In this document: one piece after another, positions 27,518 through 36,868 of the stretch
How positions within the stretch are numbered: position 1 is the first letter of the stretch
Layout: the number at the start of each line of letters is the position of its first letter
Source: Pseudonocardia sp. ICBG1293
GTDB lineage: Bacteria; Actinomycetota; Actinomycetes; Mycobacteriales; Pseudonocardiaceae
Assembly: GCF_020131355.1 (NCBI RefSeq)
Contig: NZ_JAHLEL010000014.1
Location: forward strand, 62,001-126,000
DNA length: 64,000 bases
Reading direction: 5' to 3'
Translations under genes and position numbers: made by a program
Notes under the pieces: generated by a model
The model's input: the letters and a program-made list of their open reading frames with translations, nothing else
What the model was told of the DNA's origin: nothing
The model's database searches: none

Positions 27518-28969
27518 TCAGGAGGTGCTGTTCATCGGCACGATCGCCCAGCCGGGGATGTCGTCCTGGCCGGAGACCGGCACCGCGTCGGCCGAGAAGT
27601 TGACCAGCAGGACCGAGCCGTCGGCGGCGCGGAAACCGCCCAGCGAGGACCCGTCGGTCGCCCGGCCCAGCTCGACGGTGCCCTCCCGGAGCTTGGGCAC
27701 CAGCCAGCGCCACGCGTCGGTCAGCGGCGTCGGCTGGCCGCCGTTCTCCTCGGTCGCGGGGCTCCACAGCGAGGAGTACTCCAGCGAGTCGCTGCCCTCG
27801 GGTCCCCACAGCAGCGCGCCCTGGGTGCCGGAGCGGGCCATCGCCTGCAGGGCGGCCACGGTCGAGACGGCGCTGGCGGGGGTGGCGTACCCGGCCTGGG
27901 CGTCGGCCGGGACGTTGGCGTAGAACTCCGCCCACCAGATCGGCAGCTGCGTCCGCTCCTGGATCCAGCGGTCGATGACCGAGAACTTCTCCGCGCCGAC
28001 GTCGACCGGGGAGATCGCGTCCTGCTGGCCGCGGTTGGTGGTGGAGCCGTCGACGACGAGGAAGTCCGCGCCGACGTTGTTCTTCAGCCAGTAGTCCAGG
28101 ACGTCGAGGGGACGCTGGTCGAGCGCGCCCCAGGGGCCGCGGATGTCCGAGGCGTCGCCCGAGTCGACCGGGACGCTGCTCATGACGACGTAGGGCCCGC
28201 CGACCTGCACGTCCGGCCGCACGGACTTCACGGCCTGGTAGACCTGGTTGTAGAAGTTCGTGTAGCCCTCGTAGTCCCAGCGGTTCTCGGCCTGGTTGTA
28301 GAAGCCCTTCAGCTCGTTCCACACCAGGACCCGGTCGACCTGCGGGTAGCGCTGCACGGCCTCCCGCGCCAGGTTGGCGAAGTCGGCGAAGTGCTCCGGC
28401 AGCGGCGCCTTCTCCAGCCGGTCCCAGCGGGTGGCGCCGCTGTCACGCGGGGCGCCCTTCATCCAGTCCGGGGAGCAGCACAGCGTCAGCATGGCCTTGC
28501 CGCCGGTCTCCTCGGTCAGCTGCATGCGCCGGTCCAGCGAGCCCCACTCGAACTCGCCGGGGCGCGGCTCGGGGTTCAGCGTGCCGAAGCCCATGATGTG
28601 GTGGTTCTGGTACTCCTGGCCGAGGCTGGACAGGATGTCGACGCCGCGCTGGCGGGCCTGTGCGGGTTCGGTGTCGTCGAGGCTGTCCTGGGTGTGGGTC
28701 ACCCCGATCTCCATCGGCCCCGGCTGCTTGTCCCAGCGCCAGCCGTTCAGGTCGACGGCCCTGGCGGAGGCCTCCAGGGCCGAGGAGGGCTCGGTGCCGA
28801 CCGTCGTGCCGTCGCCGCCGGTGCCCGAGGTGCAGGCGGCGAGGCCCAGCACCCCCGCCAGCAGCAGGGCCAGGGCCGAGGTCCGGCGGGGGCCGGACCG
28901 CAGGCGGGGGGTCCGCGACGGGGACCTCGGTCCGGACGTCGTCGGGGAGGGACGGCGTGACGCTCGCAC
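27518..28969 (-). CDS. Secreted lipoprotein, glycoside hydrolase-like (clan A / GH39-type)
   Basis: 483 residues. An Arg/Pro/Ser-rich N-terminus is followed by a hydrophobic segment and lipobox (LLLAGVLGLAACTS, Cys near 46). The rest resembles a TIM-barrel beta-xylosidase-type hydrolase. RVLVWNELKGFYNQ has the acid/base Glu after Asn (the NE pair of clan A). LPIWWAEFYANVP offers a nucleophile Glu. MLTLCCSPDWMKGAP resembles the third-strand region. It would act outside the membrane on plant or microbial polysaccharide. Family assignment rests on these motifs alone. Start GTG 28969; a later start would shorten only the Arg-rich head. Confidence 0.65.
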   Translation of the reverse strand: MRASRRPSPTTSGPRSPSRTPRLRSGPRRTSALALLLAGVLGLAACTSGTGGDGTTVGTEPSSALEASARAVDLNGWRWDKQPGPMEIGVTHTQDSLDDTEPAQARQRGVDILSSLGQEYQNHHIMGFGTLNPEPRPGEFEWGSLDRRMQLTEETGGKAMLTLCCSPDWMKGAPRDSGATRWDRLEKAPLPEHFADFANLAREAVQRYPQVDRVLVWNELKGFYNQAENRWDYEGYTNFYNQVYQAVKSVRPDVQVGGPYVVMSSVPVDSGDASDIRGPWGALDQRPLDVLDYWLKNNVGADFLVVDGSTTNRGQQDAISPVDVGAEKFSVIDRWIQERTQLPIWWAEFYANVPADAQAGYATPASAVSTVAALQAMARSGTQGALLWGPEGSDSLEYSSLWSPATEENGGQPTPLTDAWRWLVPKLREGTVELGRATDGSSLGGFRAADGSVLLVNFSADAVPVSGQDDIPGWAIVPMNSTS

Positions 28970-29154
28970 GGGGTGGTGACCTCACGTTCTGACCGGACGC
29001 GGCGCCCGGCGGATGCCGTGGCGCGCGCGGGCTCGTACTGACTCCTGCACTCCTGCACGGGACGGTGTCCCGGCGAGGTGGTCCCAGCGTGTCAGGGGCC
29101 TCCTGTGACCTGCCTGAGAGAACCTCCTACCCGCCCGGAGCCGGCGCGAGCCCG

Positions 29155-30861
29155 CTACCGGACGTTCGGAGCAGGGTAGGGCCGCGGTTCGCGAGGGCTG
29201 CACGCAGCCCCGCTGTGCAGGTGAACCCTGTTGTCGCGCAGCGTGTACACCCGGTCGGCCCGCGGCAGCACCGCCGGATCGTGGGTGATGATCAACACCG
29301 CCCGGCCCGCCGCGGCGGCGAGCAGGTCGTCGAGGACGGCGTCGCGGGTGTCCGGGTCGAGGTGCGCGGTCGGCTCGTCGAGCACGAGCACCGCGGGGTC
29401 GACGAGCAGCGCGCGGGCCAGGGCGAGCCGCCGCCGCATCCCGCCGGACAGCCGGGCGCCGTGCGCGCCGACCTCGTCGTCGAGGGCCAGGCCGGTGAGC
29501 CCGACCCGGCGCAGGACGTCGCCGAGGTGAGCGTCGTCGGCGTCGGGTGCGGCCAGGCGCAGGTTCTCCCGGACCGTCGAGTCGAACACGTGCGGGTCGG
29601 CCGGCACCCCGGAGACCACCGTGCGGACCTCGTCGGGCGGGCGCAGCGCCAGGTCGTGGGTGTCGAGCCGGACCGTGCCCGCCCGCGGGTCGAGGAACCG
29701 GAACAGCACGGCGGCCAGCGTCGACTTGCCCGAGCCGCTGGCCCCGACCAGCGCCACCACCTCCCCGCGGCCGACGTCGAGGTCCACCCCGTGCAGCACG
29801 GTGCGGCCGCGGCCGCCCGGGCCCGTGCCGGGCCAGGCCGCGGTGAGCCCGCGGACCCGCAGGTCACCGCGGCGCGGCAGCGGCGGTCCTCCGGGGGCGC
29901 GGTGGGCGACGTCGGGCGCGGCGTCGAGCACCGGCACCAGACGGGCCAGCCCGGCGCGGACCGCGGCGAGCCGGGCCGCGGCGGCCGGCAGCGGTGCGAC
30001 GATCTCGAACGCGGCCAGCGCGGTCAGCACCAGCACAGCCAGCCCGACCGAGCCCAGCGCCTCGGCGTCGACGGCGGCCACCCCCAGCAGCAGTGTCCCG
30101 GCCAGGGTGAGCCCGGCGACCAGGGCACCGGACCCGGCGCCGAGGCCGAGCAGCGCGGCGTCGCGGCGGGCGGTGCGGGTCAGCTCGGCGTCGGCCCGGG
30201 CGACCGCGTCGACGGCGTGGCCGGTCGCGCCGTGGGCGAGCAGCTCCGGGCCGCCGTCGAGCAGGTCGACCAGGGCGGTCGCGAGCCGGTCCCGGGCGTG
30301 GCCGGCGCGCTCGGCGGGCCGCCGGGACAGCGCCGCGGCGAGGGCGGGCACCGCGACCCCGGCGAGCAGCAGGCCGGCGGCGAGCAGCGCTCCGCCGGGG
30401 ACGTACAGCGCGGTGGCGAGCAGCACCGCACCGGACCCGGCGACCGCGGCCGCGACGACCGGCAGCACTCCGCGCACGACCAGGTCCTGCACCGAGTCGG
30501 TGTCGCCGACCAGCCGGGCGACGAGCTCCCCGGGCCGGAACCGGCGCACCGGTTCGGTCGCGGCGAGCCGGGCGTAGACCCGCCCGCGCATGTCCGACAG
30601 CGCGCGCAGCGCGGCGTCGTGCCCGACCAGCCGTTCGGCGTAGCGGGCCACCCCGCGTCCGACGCCCAGGGCGCGGGTCAGCACGACGGCGACCGACAGC
30701 GCCGTCACCGAGGGGTGCTGGGCGGCGGTGGCGAGCAGCCAGGCGGCCAGCGACAGCAGCCCGGCACCGCAGACGGTGGCCAGCGCGCCGAGCAGCGCGC
30801 CCCCGACGACGCCGCGCAGCCGGGGCGCCAGCACGCTGCGGGCGAGCGACCAGGGGCTCAT
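29155..30861 (-). CDS. cydC: Thiol reductant ABC exporter subunit CydC
   Basis: 568 residues, an ABC half-transporter with six membrane helices then an ATPase domain. Walker A is LVGASGSGKSTLAAVL, the signature motif is ARLSGGMRRRLALARALL, Walker B is AVLVLDEPTAHLD, and the switch His is in VLIITHDPAVL. CydDC exports glutathione/cysteine-type thiols (or binds heme) and is needed to assemble cytochrome bd. ATG 30861 overlaps the cydD stop (ATGA). It is the last gene of cydABDC. Confidence 0.92.
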   Translation of the reverse strand: MSPWSLARSVLAPRLRGVVGGALLGALATVCGAGLLSLAAWLLATAAQHPSVTALSVAVVLTRALGVGRGVARYAERLVGHDAALRALSDMRGRVYARLAATEPVRRFRPGELVARLVGDTDSVQDLVVRGVLPVVAAAVAGSGAVLLATALYVPGGALLAAGLLLAGVAVPALAAALSRRPAERAGHARDRLATALVDLLDGGPELLAHGATGHAVDAVARADAELTRTARRDAALLGLGAGSGALVAGLTLAGTLLLGVAAVDAEALGSVGLAVLVLTALAAFEIVAPLPAAAARLAAVRAGLARLVPVLDAAPDVAHRAPGGPPLPRRGDLRVRGLTAAWPGTGPGGRGRTVLHGVDLDVGRGEVVALVGASGSGKSTLAAVLFRFLDPRAGTVRLDTHDLALRPPDEVRTVVSGVPADPHVFDSTVRENLRLAAPDADDAHLGDVLRRVGLTGLALDDEVGAHGARLSGGMRRRLALARALLVDPAVLVLDEPTAHLDPDTRDAVLDDLLAAAAGRAVLIITHDPAVLPRADRVYTLRDNRVHLHSGAACSPREPRPYPAPNVR

Positions 30862-32654
30862 CGCGGGCCCCCGGCGGACGTGGCCGTGACCGGGGTGGCG
30901 GTGGCCGGGGTGATCGTGACGGTGCGGTCGGTGTGCCCGGCCCATCCCGCGTCGTGCGCGACGACGATCGCGGTGCGCCCGCGCAGCAGCTCGCCGGCCG
31001 CGGCCCGCACCGCGGCGGCGGAGTCGGGGTCGAGGTGGGCGGTCGGCTCGTCGAGCAGGACCAGCGGGGCGTCCCGCAGGAACGCCCTGGCCAGCGCGAC
31101 CCGCTGGCGCTCGCCCGACGACAGCTGCGCGCCGCCCTCGCCGAGCACGGTGTCCCAGCCGTGGGGCAGCCGGGCGACGACGGCGTCGAGCCCGGCCCGC
31201 GCCGCCGCGGCGCGTACGGCGTCGTCGGTGACCGTCGCACGGTCCGGCCCGGCGCCGAGGCGGACGTTGGCGGCGACGGTGTCGGCGAACAGGTGCGGCT
31301 GCTGCGGCACCCAGGCGACCTCGCGGCGCCAGGCGTCGAGGTCCAGCGTCGTCAGGTCGGTACCGGTCCCGTCGCGGCCGTGCACGGTCACGGTGCCCCC
31401 GGTCGGTGCGACGGTGCCGAGCAGCACCCCGAGCAGAGTGGACTTCCCGGCCCCGGACGGGCCGCGCAGCAGCACCGTCTCACCGGGGGCGAGGCCCAGC
31501 GACAGCCCGGCGCCGGCGTCGGTGTCCGCACCGGGGTAGCGCACCCGTAGCCCCTCGACGGTCAGGCCGCGCCCGGCCGGGTCGGCGGCCGGCACCGGCG
31601 CGGTCCCGCCGGTCGCGCCGCCGGCCGGTCGGTCCAGCTCGGCGAACACCTGCCGGGCCGCGGCGACGCCCTCGGTGCTGGCGTGGAACCGGGCCCCGAC
31701 CTCGCGCAGCGGCAGGTAGGCCTCGGGGGCCAGGACCAGCACGAACAGCGCGGTGGCGTAGTCGAGGTTCCCGTAGAGCAGCCGCAGGCCGACCTCGACC
31801 GCGACCAGGGCGACGGCCAGCGTCGCGAGGACCTCCAGCACGAACGCGGACAGGAACGCGACCCGCAGGGTGCCGGTCATGGCGTGCCGGTGCTCGTCCG
31901 TGGTCTCCCGGACCTTGCCCGCGACGACCTGCGCGCGGCGGAACAGCGCGAGCGTCGGCAATCCCTGCACCACGTCGAGGAAGTGCCCGCCCAGGCGCGA
32001 GAGCAGCCGCCACTGGCGGTCGGTGCGGGCCCGGGTGTGCATCCCGACCAGGGCCATGAACAGCGGGATCAGCGGCAGCGTGACCGCGATGACGACCGCG
32101 GAGATCCAGTCCGCGTCGGCGACCACGACCAGCACCGCGACCGGGACCAGCACCGCGAGCACCAGCTGGGGCAGGTAGCGGGCGAAGTAGTCGTCGAGGG
32201 CGTCCAGGCCGCGGGTCGCCAGGGTGACGATCTCACCGGAGGACCGCCGCGGGTCCGGCGCGGCGAGCGCGAGCCGGCGCACGAGCTGCATCCGCAGCTG
32301 GGACTTGGCGCGGGCGGCACAGCGCAGCGCGGCGGACTCCGCGCCGTAGGTCAGCAGCGCCCGCGCCACCGCGACGACGGCGACGCCCCCGACCAGCCAG
32401 GCCAGGGTGTCGAGCCCGGCGCCCGGCCCGGTGCGCGCGCCGCCGAGGGAGAACGACGGCGTCGCCCCGGCCACCACCCGCGACACCAGCCACGCCTGGG
32501 CCAGGATCAGCCCGGTCGCGGCGACCCCGCAGACCGTGGCGACGGCCAGCTGCACCCGGACCGCGCTCGCGGTGCGCAGCAGCCGGGGGGCGACCGGCGG
32601 GCCGCCCGCGGGCGGCCCGCCGACGGTGGTGGACGGGGTGGACACGGTCGTCAT
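30858..32654 (-). CDS. cydD: Thiol reductant ABC exporter subunit CydD
   Basis: 598 residues. The N-terminal membrane domain starts at LLRTASAVRVQLAVATVCGVAATGLILAQAWLVSRVV. Then come Walker A LLRGPSGAGKSTLLGVLLG, the signature motif AQLSSGERQRVALARAFL and Walker B APLVLLDEPTAHLD. It is the partner of CydC in the heterodimeric exporter. ATG 32654 overlaps the stop of cydB by four bases (ATGA). Confidence 0.92.
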   Translation of the reverse strand: MTTVSTPSTTVGGPPAGGPPVAPRLLRTASAVRVQLAVATVCGVAATGLILAQAWLVSRVVAGATPSFSLGGARTGPGAGLDTLAWLVGGVAVVAVARALLTYGAESAALRCAARAKSQLRMQLVRRLALAAPDPRRSSGEIVTLATRGLDALDDYFARYLPQLVLAVLVPVAVLVVVADADWISAVVIAVTLPLIPLFMALVGMHTRARTDRQWRLLSRLGGHFLDVVQGLPTLALFRRAQVVAGKVRETTDEHRHAMTGTLRVAFLSAFVLEVLATLAVALVAVEVGLRLLYGNLDYATALFVLVLAPEAYLPLREVGARFHASTEGVAAARQVFAELDRPAGGATGGTAPVPAADPAGRGLTVEGLRVRYPGADTDAGAGLSLGLAPGETVLLRGPSGAGKSTLLGVLLGTVAPTGGTVTVHGRDGTGTDLTTLDLDAWRREVAWVPQQPHLFADTVAANVRLGAGPDRATVTDDAVRAAAARAGLDAVVARLPHGWDTVLGEGGAQLSSGERQRVALARAFLRDAPLVLLDEPTAHLDPDSAAAVRAAAGELLRGRTAIVVAHDAGWAGHTDRTVTITPATATPVTATSAGGPR

Positions 32655-33715
32655 CGTGGTGCCGGTACCGCGGTGTCACCAGGGCCGGAGGTCCCGGCCG
32701 GGGCGACCCGCGCCCCGCCGAGACGGCGGCGGAACACCCAGTAGCTCCAGGACTGGTAGCCGAGCACCAGCGGCAGGAACACGGCCGCGATCCAGGACAT
32801 GACGCCGAGCGTGTACGGCGCGGACGCCGCGTTCGCGACGGTCAGGGTGTGCGCGGGGTCGGTCGTCGAGGGCAGCAGCGTCGGGTACAGCTGCCCGAAC
32901 AGCACGACCGACAGTCCACCGATCGCGAGCGCGGTGGCGGTGAACGCCCACCCCTCGCGGCCGGCCAGCAGCGCCACCCCGGCCGCGGCGAGGGCCGCGC
33001 CGGAGACCCAGGCGACCGTGGTGGTCCAGGACGGCTCGCGCAGCGCGAGCGTCGCGGCCAGGAACGCGACGGTCACCAGCAGCACCGGGACCACCGCGCG
33101 CAGCGCGAACCGCCGCGCCCGGTAGCGCACCGGCCCGTCGGTCTTCAGTGCCAGGAACACCGCGCCGTGCAGCAGGAACAGGGCCGTGGTGACGACGCCG
33201 CCGAGCAGGGCGTAGCCGTTCAGCAGGTCGGTGAGCGAGGCGGTGACCACGGTGTTCTGCCCGCTGCCCGGGGCGCTGAGCACGGTGGGCAGGCCACGGA
33301 CCAGGTTCGCCAGCACCATGCCCCACACGAACGCCGGCACCAGCGACCCGAGACCGATCATCAGGTCCCAGCGGGCCTTCCACGGCGCGTCGGAGCGCTT
33401 GTGCCGGTACTCCAGCCCGACCCCGCGCACGATCAGGCCCAGCAGCACGAGCAGCACCGGCAGGTAGAGGCCCGACAGCATGGCGGCGTACCAGGCGGGG
33501 AACGCGGCGAACATCGCGCCGACGGCGGCGATCAGCCACACCTCGTTGCCGTCCCACACCGGGCCGATCGCCCCCAGGGCCGCCTCCCGGTCCTCCTCGT
33601 CGTCGCGGCCCAGGACGCGGACCAGCATGCCCACGCCGAAGTCGAAGCCCTCGAGCACCAGGTAGCCGGTCCAGAGCACGGCCACGGCCAGGAACCAGAT
33701 CGTGGGCAGGTCCAT
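32651..33715 (-). CDS. cydB: Cytochrome bd ubiquinol oxidase subunit II
   Basis: 354 residues with about nine membrane helices. The N-terminus LPTIWFLAVAVLWTGYLVLEGFDFGVGMLVR is the CydB signature, followed by AIGPVWDGNEVWLIAAVGAMFAAFP. It completes the oxidase with CydA; the bd complex reduces oxygen with quinol at low oxygen and resists nitric oxide and sulfide. It starts 15 nt after the cydA stop. Confidence 0.95.
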   Translation of the reverse strand: MDLPTIWFLAVAVLWTGYLVLEGFDFGVGMLVRVLGRDDEEDREAALGAIGPVWDGNEVWLIAAVGAMFAAFPAWYAAMLSGLYLPVLLVLLGLIVRGVGLEYRHKRSDAPWKARWDLMIGLGSLVPAFVWGMVLANLVRGLPTVLSAPGSGQNTVVTASLTDLLNGYALLGGVVTTALFLLHGAVFLALKTDGPVRYRARRFALRAVVPVLLVTVAFLAATLALREPSWTTTVAWVSGAALAAAGVALLAGREGWAFTATALAIGGLSVVLFGQLYPTLLPSTTDPAHTLTVANAASAPYTLGVMSWIAAVFLPLVLGYQSWSYWVFRRRLGGARVAPAGTSGPGDTAVPAPR

Positions 33716-33730
33716 CGTCGCCCTCCGGGG

Positions 33731-35248
33731 TCAGTAGCTGAACGCCGCGGGGCGGCGCTCGTCGTCGGTGCCGACGGCCGCGCCGTCGTCGGGGTCGTCG
33801 CCGGTGCCGTCGGGCCGGTCGACGTAGGGGAGTGCGGCGGCGGGACCGGCCTGCACGTAGCGCAGCAACAGCCGTACCTCGACGACGGCGAGCACCCCGT
33901 AGACCGCGGTGAAGGCGGCGAGGGAGAACGCGACCTGGCCCAGGCTCACCCCCGGGGAGACGGACTGCGCGGTGAGCAGCTCGCCGTGCACCGTCCAGGG
34001 CTGGCGACCCATCTCGGTCAGCACCCAGCCGGCGATGTTCCCGGCGAGCGCGGCCGGCAGCGCGGCGACCACACCCCGGTAGGCCCACCGCCGGAGCCGC
34101 CCGGCCGGAGCCGGTGCGCCGTCCCGGGTGAACCCGGGCAGCCGGCCGCCGCGGGTGAGCCAGAGCCCCGCCGTCGCGACCGCGACGCCGGCCAGGCCGA
34201 GACCCATCATCAGCCGGAACGCCCAGTAGAGGACGGCGATGTTGGGCCGGTAGTCCCCGGGCCCGTAGAGCGCCTCGTACTGCGCCTGCACGTTCTCTAT
34301 GCCCTGCACCGGGCCCCACGGGCTCCCGGTGGCCAGGAAGCTCAGGACCCCGGGGACCTGCACGTTGATGTGGTTGCGGCTGCCCTGGACGTCGCCGACG
34401 GCGAACAGCGAGAACCCGGCCGACTGCTCGGTCTCCCACAGCGCCTCGGCCGCGGCGAGCTTCATCGGCTCGTGGGTCGCGGCCAGCTTGGCCTGGTGGT
34501 CACCGGAGGCGACGACCAGCACACCGGCCACCAGGGTGACCAGGAACCCGGTGCGCAGGGTCTTCCGGAACAACGCGTGCTCGCCCGGGTGCGGCGTCGC
34601 GTCACCGGGACGGCCCCAGCGCTCCCGCATCAGCTTCCAGGAGCTCACCGCGGCGACGAACAGCCCGGCGATCAGGAACGCGGCGGCGACGACGTGGGTG
34701 TAGGTGGACCAGGCCTGCGGGTTGGTCAGCACGGCGCCGATGTCGGTGAGCCGGGCACGGCCGGTGGCGTCGTCGACCTCGTAGCCGACCGGGTTCCGCA
34801 TCCACGCGTTCGCCGCGAGGATGAAGTACGCCGACAGGTTCGACCCGATCGCGGCGGCCCAGATGCAGGCCAGGTGCACACCCTTCCGCAGCCGGTCCCA
34901 CCCGAAGATCCACAGCCCGATGAAGGTGGACTCCAGGAAGAAGGCGATGAGCGCCTCCATCGCCAGCGGCGCGCCGAACACGTCACCGACGAAGGTGGAG
35001 TAGGCGCTCCAGTTCATCCCGAACTGGAACTCCTGCACGATCCCGGTGACCACGCCCATCGCGAAGTTGATCAGGAACAGCTTCCCGAAGAACGTGGTGG
35101 CGCGCAGGTACTCCTCCCGGCCCGTGCGGAACCAGGCGGTCTGCAGCGACGCGACGATCACCGACAGTCCGATGGTCAGCGGCACGAACAGGAAGTGGTA
35201 GATCGTGGTGATCCCGAACTGCCAGCGAGCCAGGTCGAGCGCGTCCAT
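33731..35248 (-). CDS. cydA: Cytochrome bd ubiquinol oxidase subunit I
   Basis: 505 residues. MDALDLARWQFGITTIYHFLFVPLTIGLS holds the first heme-ligand His. The quinol-site motif is LTEMGRQPWTVHGELLTAQSVSP. NMYSAYSTFV-type and FFLESTFIGLWIFGWDRL segments are typical. The Q-loop is of the short type. The hydrophilic tail is rich in Asp/Gly (PDGTGDDPDDGAAVGTDDE). ATG 35248 has GGGAGG about 8 nt upstream. Two operator-like palindromes lie 20-55 nt upstream. Confidence 0.95.
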   Translation of the reverse strand: MDALDLARWQFGITTIYHFLFVPLTIGLSVIVASLQTAWFRTGREEYLRATTFFGKLFLINFAMGVVTGIVQEFQFGMNWSAYSTFVGDVFGAPLAMEALIAFFLESTFIGLWIFGWDRLRKGVHLACIWAAAIGSNLSAYFILAANAWMRNPVGYEVDDATGRARLTDIGAVLTNPQAWSTYTHVVAAAFLIAGLFVAAVSSWKLMRERWGRPGDATPHPGEHALFRKTLRTGFLVTLVAGVLVVASGDHQAKLAATHEPMKLAAAEALWETEQSAGFSLFAVGDVQGSRNHINVQVPGVLSFLATGSPWGPVQGIENVQAQYEALYGPGDYRPNIAVLYWAFRLMMGLGLAGVAVATAGLWLTRGGRLPGFTRDGAPAPAGRLRRWAYRGVVAALPAALAGNIAGWVLTEMGRQPWTVHGELLTAQSVSPGVSLGQVAFSLAAFTAVYGVLAVVEVRLLLRYVQAGPAAALPYVDRPDGTGDDPDDGAAVGTDDERRPAAFSY

Positions 35249-35268
35249 TCCGGACCTCCCGGGCGAAG

Positions 35269-35303
35269 TTCTACGTCCAGTAGTAGTTCTACCGGAAGTA
35301 GAA
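35269..35303 (-). promoter_or_regulatory. Two tandem palindromic operators upstream of cydA
   Basis: TTCTAC-N5-GTAGTA (35269-35285) and TTCTAC-N5-GTAGAA (35287-35303) are arranged head to tail with an 18-bp period. They lie in the promoter region of cydABDC, 20-55 nt before the start codon. Two equal dyad sites suggest cooperative binding of a dimeric repressor or activator. The regulator is not recognised. Confidence 0.6.
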
Positions 35304-35359
35304 GATCAGTGGGGAGCCGGGCCCGGTGGCGCTGGACACGCGATCCGCCGCGGGTGCGC

Positions 35360-36811
35360 TCAGCCCCCCGTGCGGGGGGCGAAGGCCCCGTGCTCGCGCA
35401 GCACGTCGAGCACCTGCGGCAGGTCGGCGAAGGCCCGCTCGACGTCGGCCGGGGCGGCGACGCGGTGGGCGTTCGCGTCGACGTAGCCACGGATCGCGGC
35501 GTTGAAGCGCTCGGCCCCGACGGCGTCCCGGCCGGCGAACAGGGCCGCCGCGCCCTGGTCGTAGACGCCGTCGACGAGGTCGGTGAAACCGCCGCGGGAG
35601 TCCCAGAACGACATCGGGGCGCCGATCGGGCCGGCCACGTCACCGGGCCCGAAGCTGCCGATCCGGTAGAGGTCGCGCTGGCCGGCGACCAGCGCCTGCG
35701 CCCAGGTCGTGAACGCCTCGTCCAGCCACGGGTCGCGGGCCTGGTCGTTACCGACCAGCGAGTAGAACCAGGAGTGGGCGATCTCGTGCGCGGCCAGCGA
35801 CGGGCGGGTGGCGTCGTCGACGTCGCCGAACTGCAGGTGGGTCGGGAACTCGACGCCGTCGCTCTGGGTGGGGACGACGGTCAGCCACAGGTCCGGGTAC
35901 GGGTACGGGCTGAGCAGCCGTTCCAGCGCGGGCAGGAACCGGGCGACCACGTCCTGCCAGTCCTGCGCGGAGCCGCGCAGCTCACCGCCGCGCCGGACGC
36001 CGGCGCGGCCCGCGGTGGGCAGCGCGACGTGCACCCGGGTGGCCCCGACCGTGGACGCGGTGACCTCGTAGGCGCCGACGGCGACCGCGACGTCGCGGAC
36101 CGCGTCGGCGGAGAAGGTGCGGGTGAGCCGCCCGCCGCCGGCGTCGCGGGTGCCGGTGGCCGTCCCGACCCCGACGACCTGCTGGTCGGCCGCCGCGGTG
36201 ACCGCGAGCGAGGCGAGCCGGTAGTCCTCGGCCACGACCGTCTCACCCGACATCCGCACCGCCGGGGTGCGGACCCAGCCGCGCCCGCGGACCCAGTCCA
36301 GCACCGGCAGCGGGCTGCCGAGCCAGGCCGTCCCGGCCGACGGGGAGTAGCCGATGCGTTCGGTCGAGTCCTCGCCGAGGGTGAGGGTGAAACCGAGCTG
36401 TGCGGTGACGATGGTGCCCGCGTCGACGCAGGCGGGCAGCGGCAGCTCGACGAGGGTGCCGGGAGCGCCGTCGGGGGCGCCGGCCTGCTCGGTGCGCGGG
36501 GTGACCGGGGTGCCGTCCACGCTCGCGGTGGTCACCCGGGACGAGCCGCCGTCGGAGACGACGGTCGGGCGGTTGGTCCAGAGCCGGAAGACCAGCTCGC
36601 AGATTGGCGCGTCCGGGGTGAATCGGACGCTCTGGCGGCCGGTGGCCGAGGACAGGTCCGGCGCGAGGTCCAGCGAGGCGTCGACGACCGGGCGCTGCGG
36701 CCACGGGGTGGCCCGTTCGACCTGCGGGACCCCGGCCGCGCAGCCCCCCAGTACGGCCAGGACGACGGCGACGCCGACGAGGGCCCGGCGCCGCCGGGTC
36801 AGGTCGATCAT
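35360..36811 (-). CDS. M1-family zinc metallopeptidase, lipoprotein
   Basis: 483 residues. The signal peptide ends in a lipobox (AVVLAVLGGCAAG). The N-terminal beta domain is followed by the gluzincin active site LAAHEIAHSWFYSLVGNDQ with the third zinc ligand Glu in DPWLDEAFTTWAQ. The C-terminal helical domain is short. The usual GAMEN substrate motif is absent; the corresponding region is DGVEFPTHLQFGD, as in divergent actinobacterial members. It would cleave N-terminal residues outside the membrane. It lies 57 nt downstream of the membrane acyltransferase-like gene, in the operon led by the Pls/PosA-type synthetase. A secreted aminopeptidase there could trim or degrade the product. Confidence 0.82.
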   Translation of the reverse strand: MIDLTRRRRALVGVAVVLAVLGGCAAGVPQVERATPWPQRPVVDASLDLAPDLSSATGRQSVRFTPDAPICELVFRLWTNRPTVVSDGGSSRVTTASVDGTPVTPRTEQAGAPDGAPGTLVELPLPACVDAGTIVTAQLGFTLTLGEDSTERIGYSPSAGTAWLGSPLPVLDWVRGRGWVRTPAVRMSGETVVAEDYRLASLAVTAAADQQVVGVGTATGTRDAGGGRLTRTFSADAVRDVAVAVGAYEVTASTVGATRVHVALPTAGRAGVRRGGELRGSAQDWQDVVARFLPALERLLSPYPYPDLWLTVVPTQSDGVEFPTHLQFGDVDDATRPSLAAHEIAHSWFYSLVGNDQARDPWLDEAFTTWAQALVAGQRDLYRIGSFGPGDVAGPIGAPMSFWDSRGGFTDLVDGVYDQGAAALFAGRDAVGAERFNAAIRGYVDANAHRVAAPADVERAFADLPQVLDVLREHGAFAPRTGG

Positions 36812-36868
36812 GGTGGCGAGGCTAGCCGTGGTGCCGGCGGGCGGCGACCGGCGTGGCCGCCCGCACGG

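Noticed and set aside
25064..28960. Plus-strand open frame of 1298 codons
   Set aside because: It runs antisense or out of frame through five recognisable genes and two terminators; composition is that of a GC shadow.
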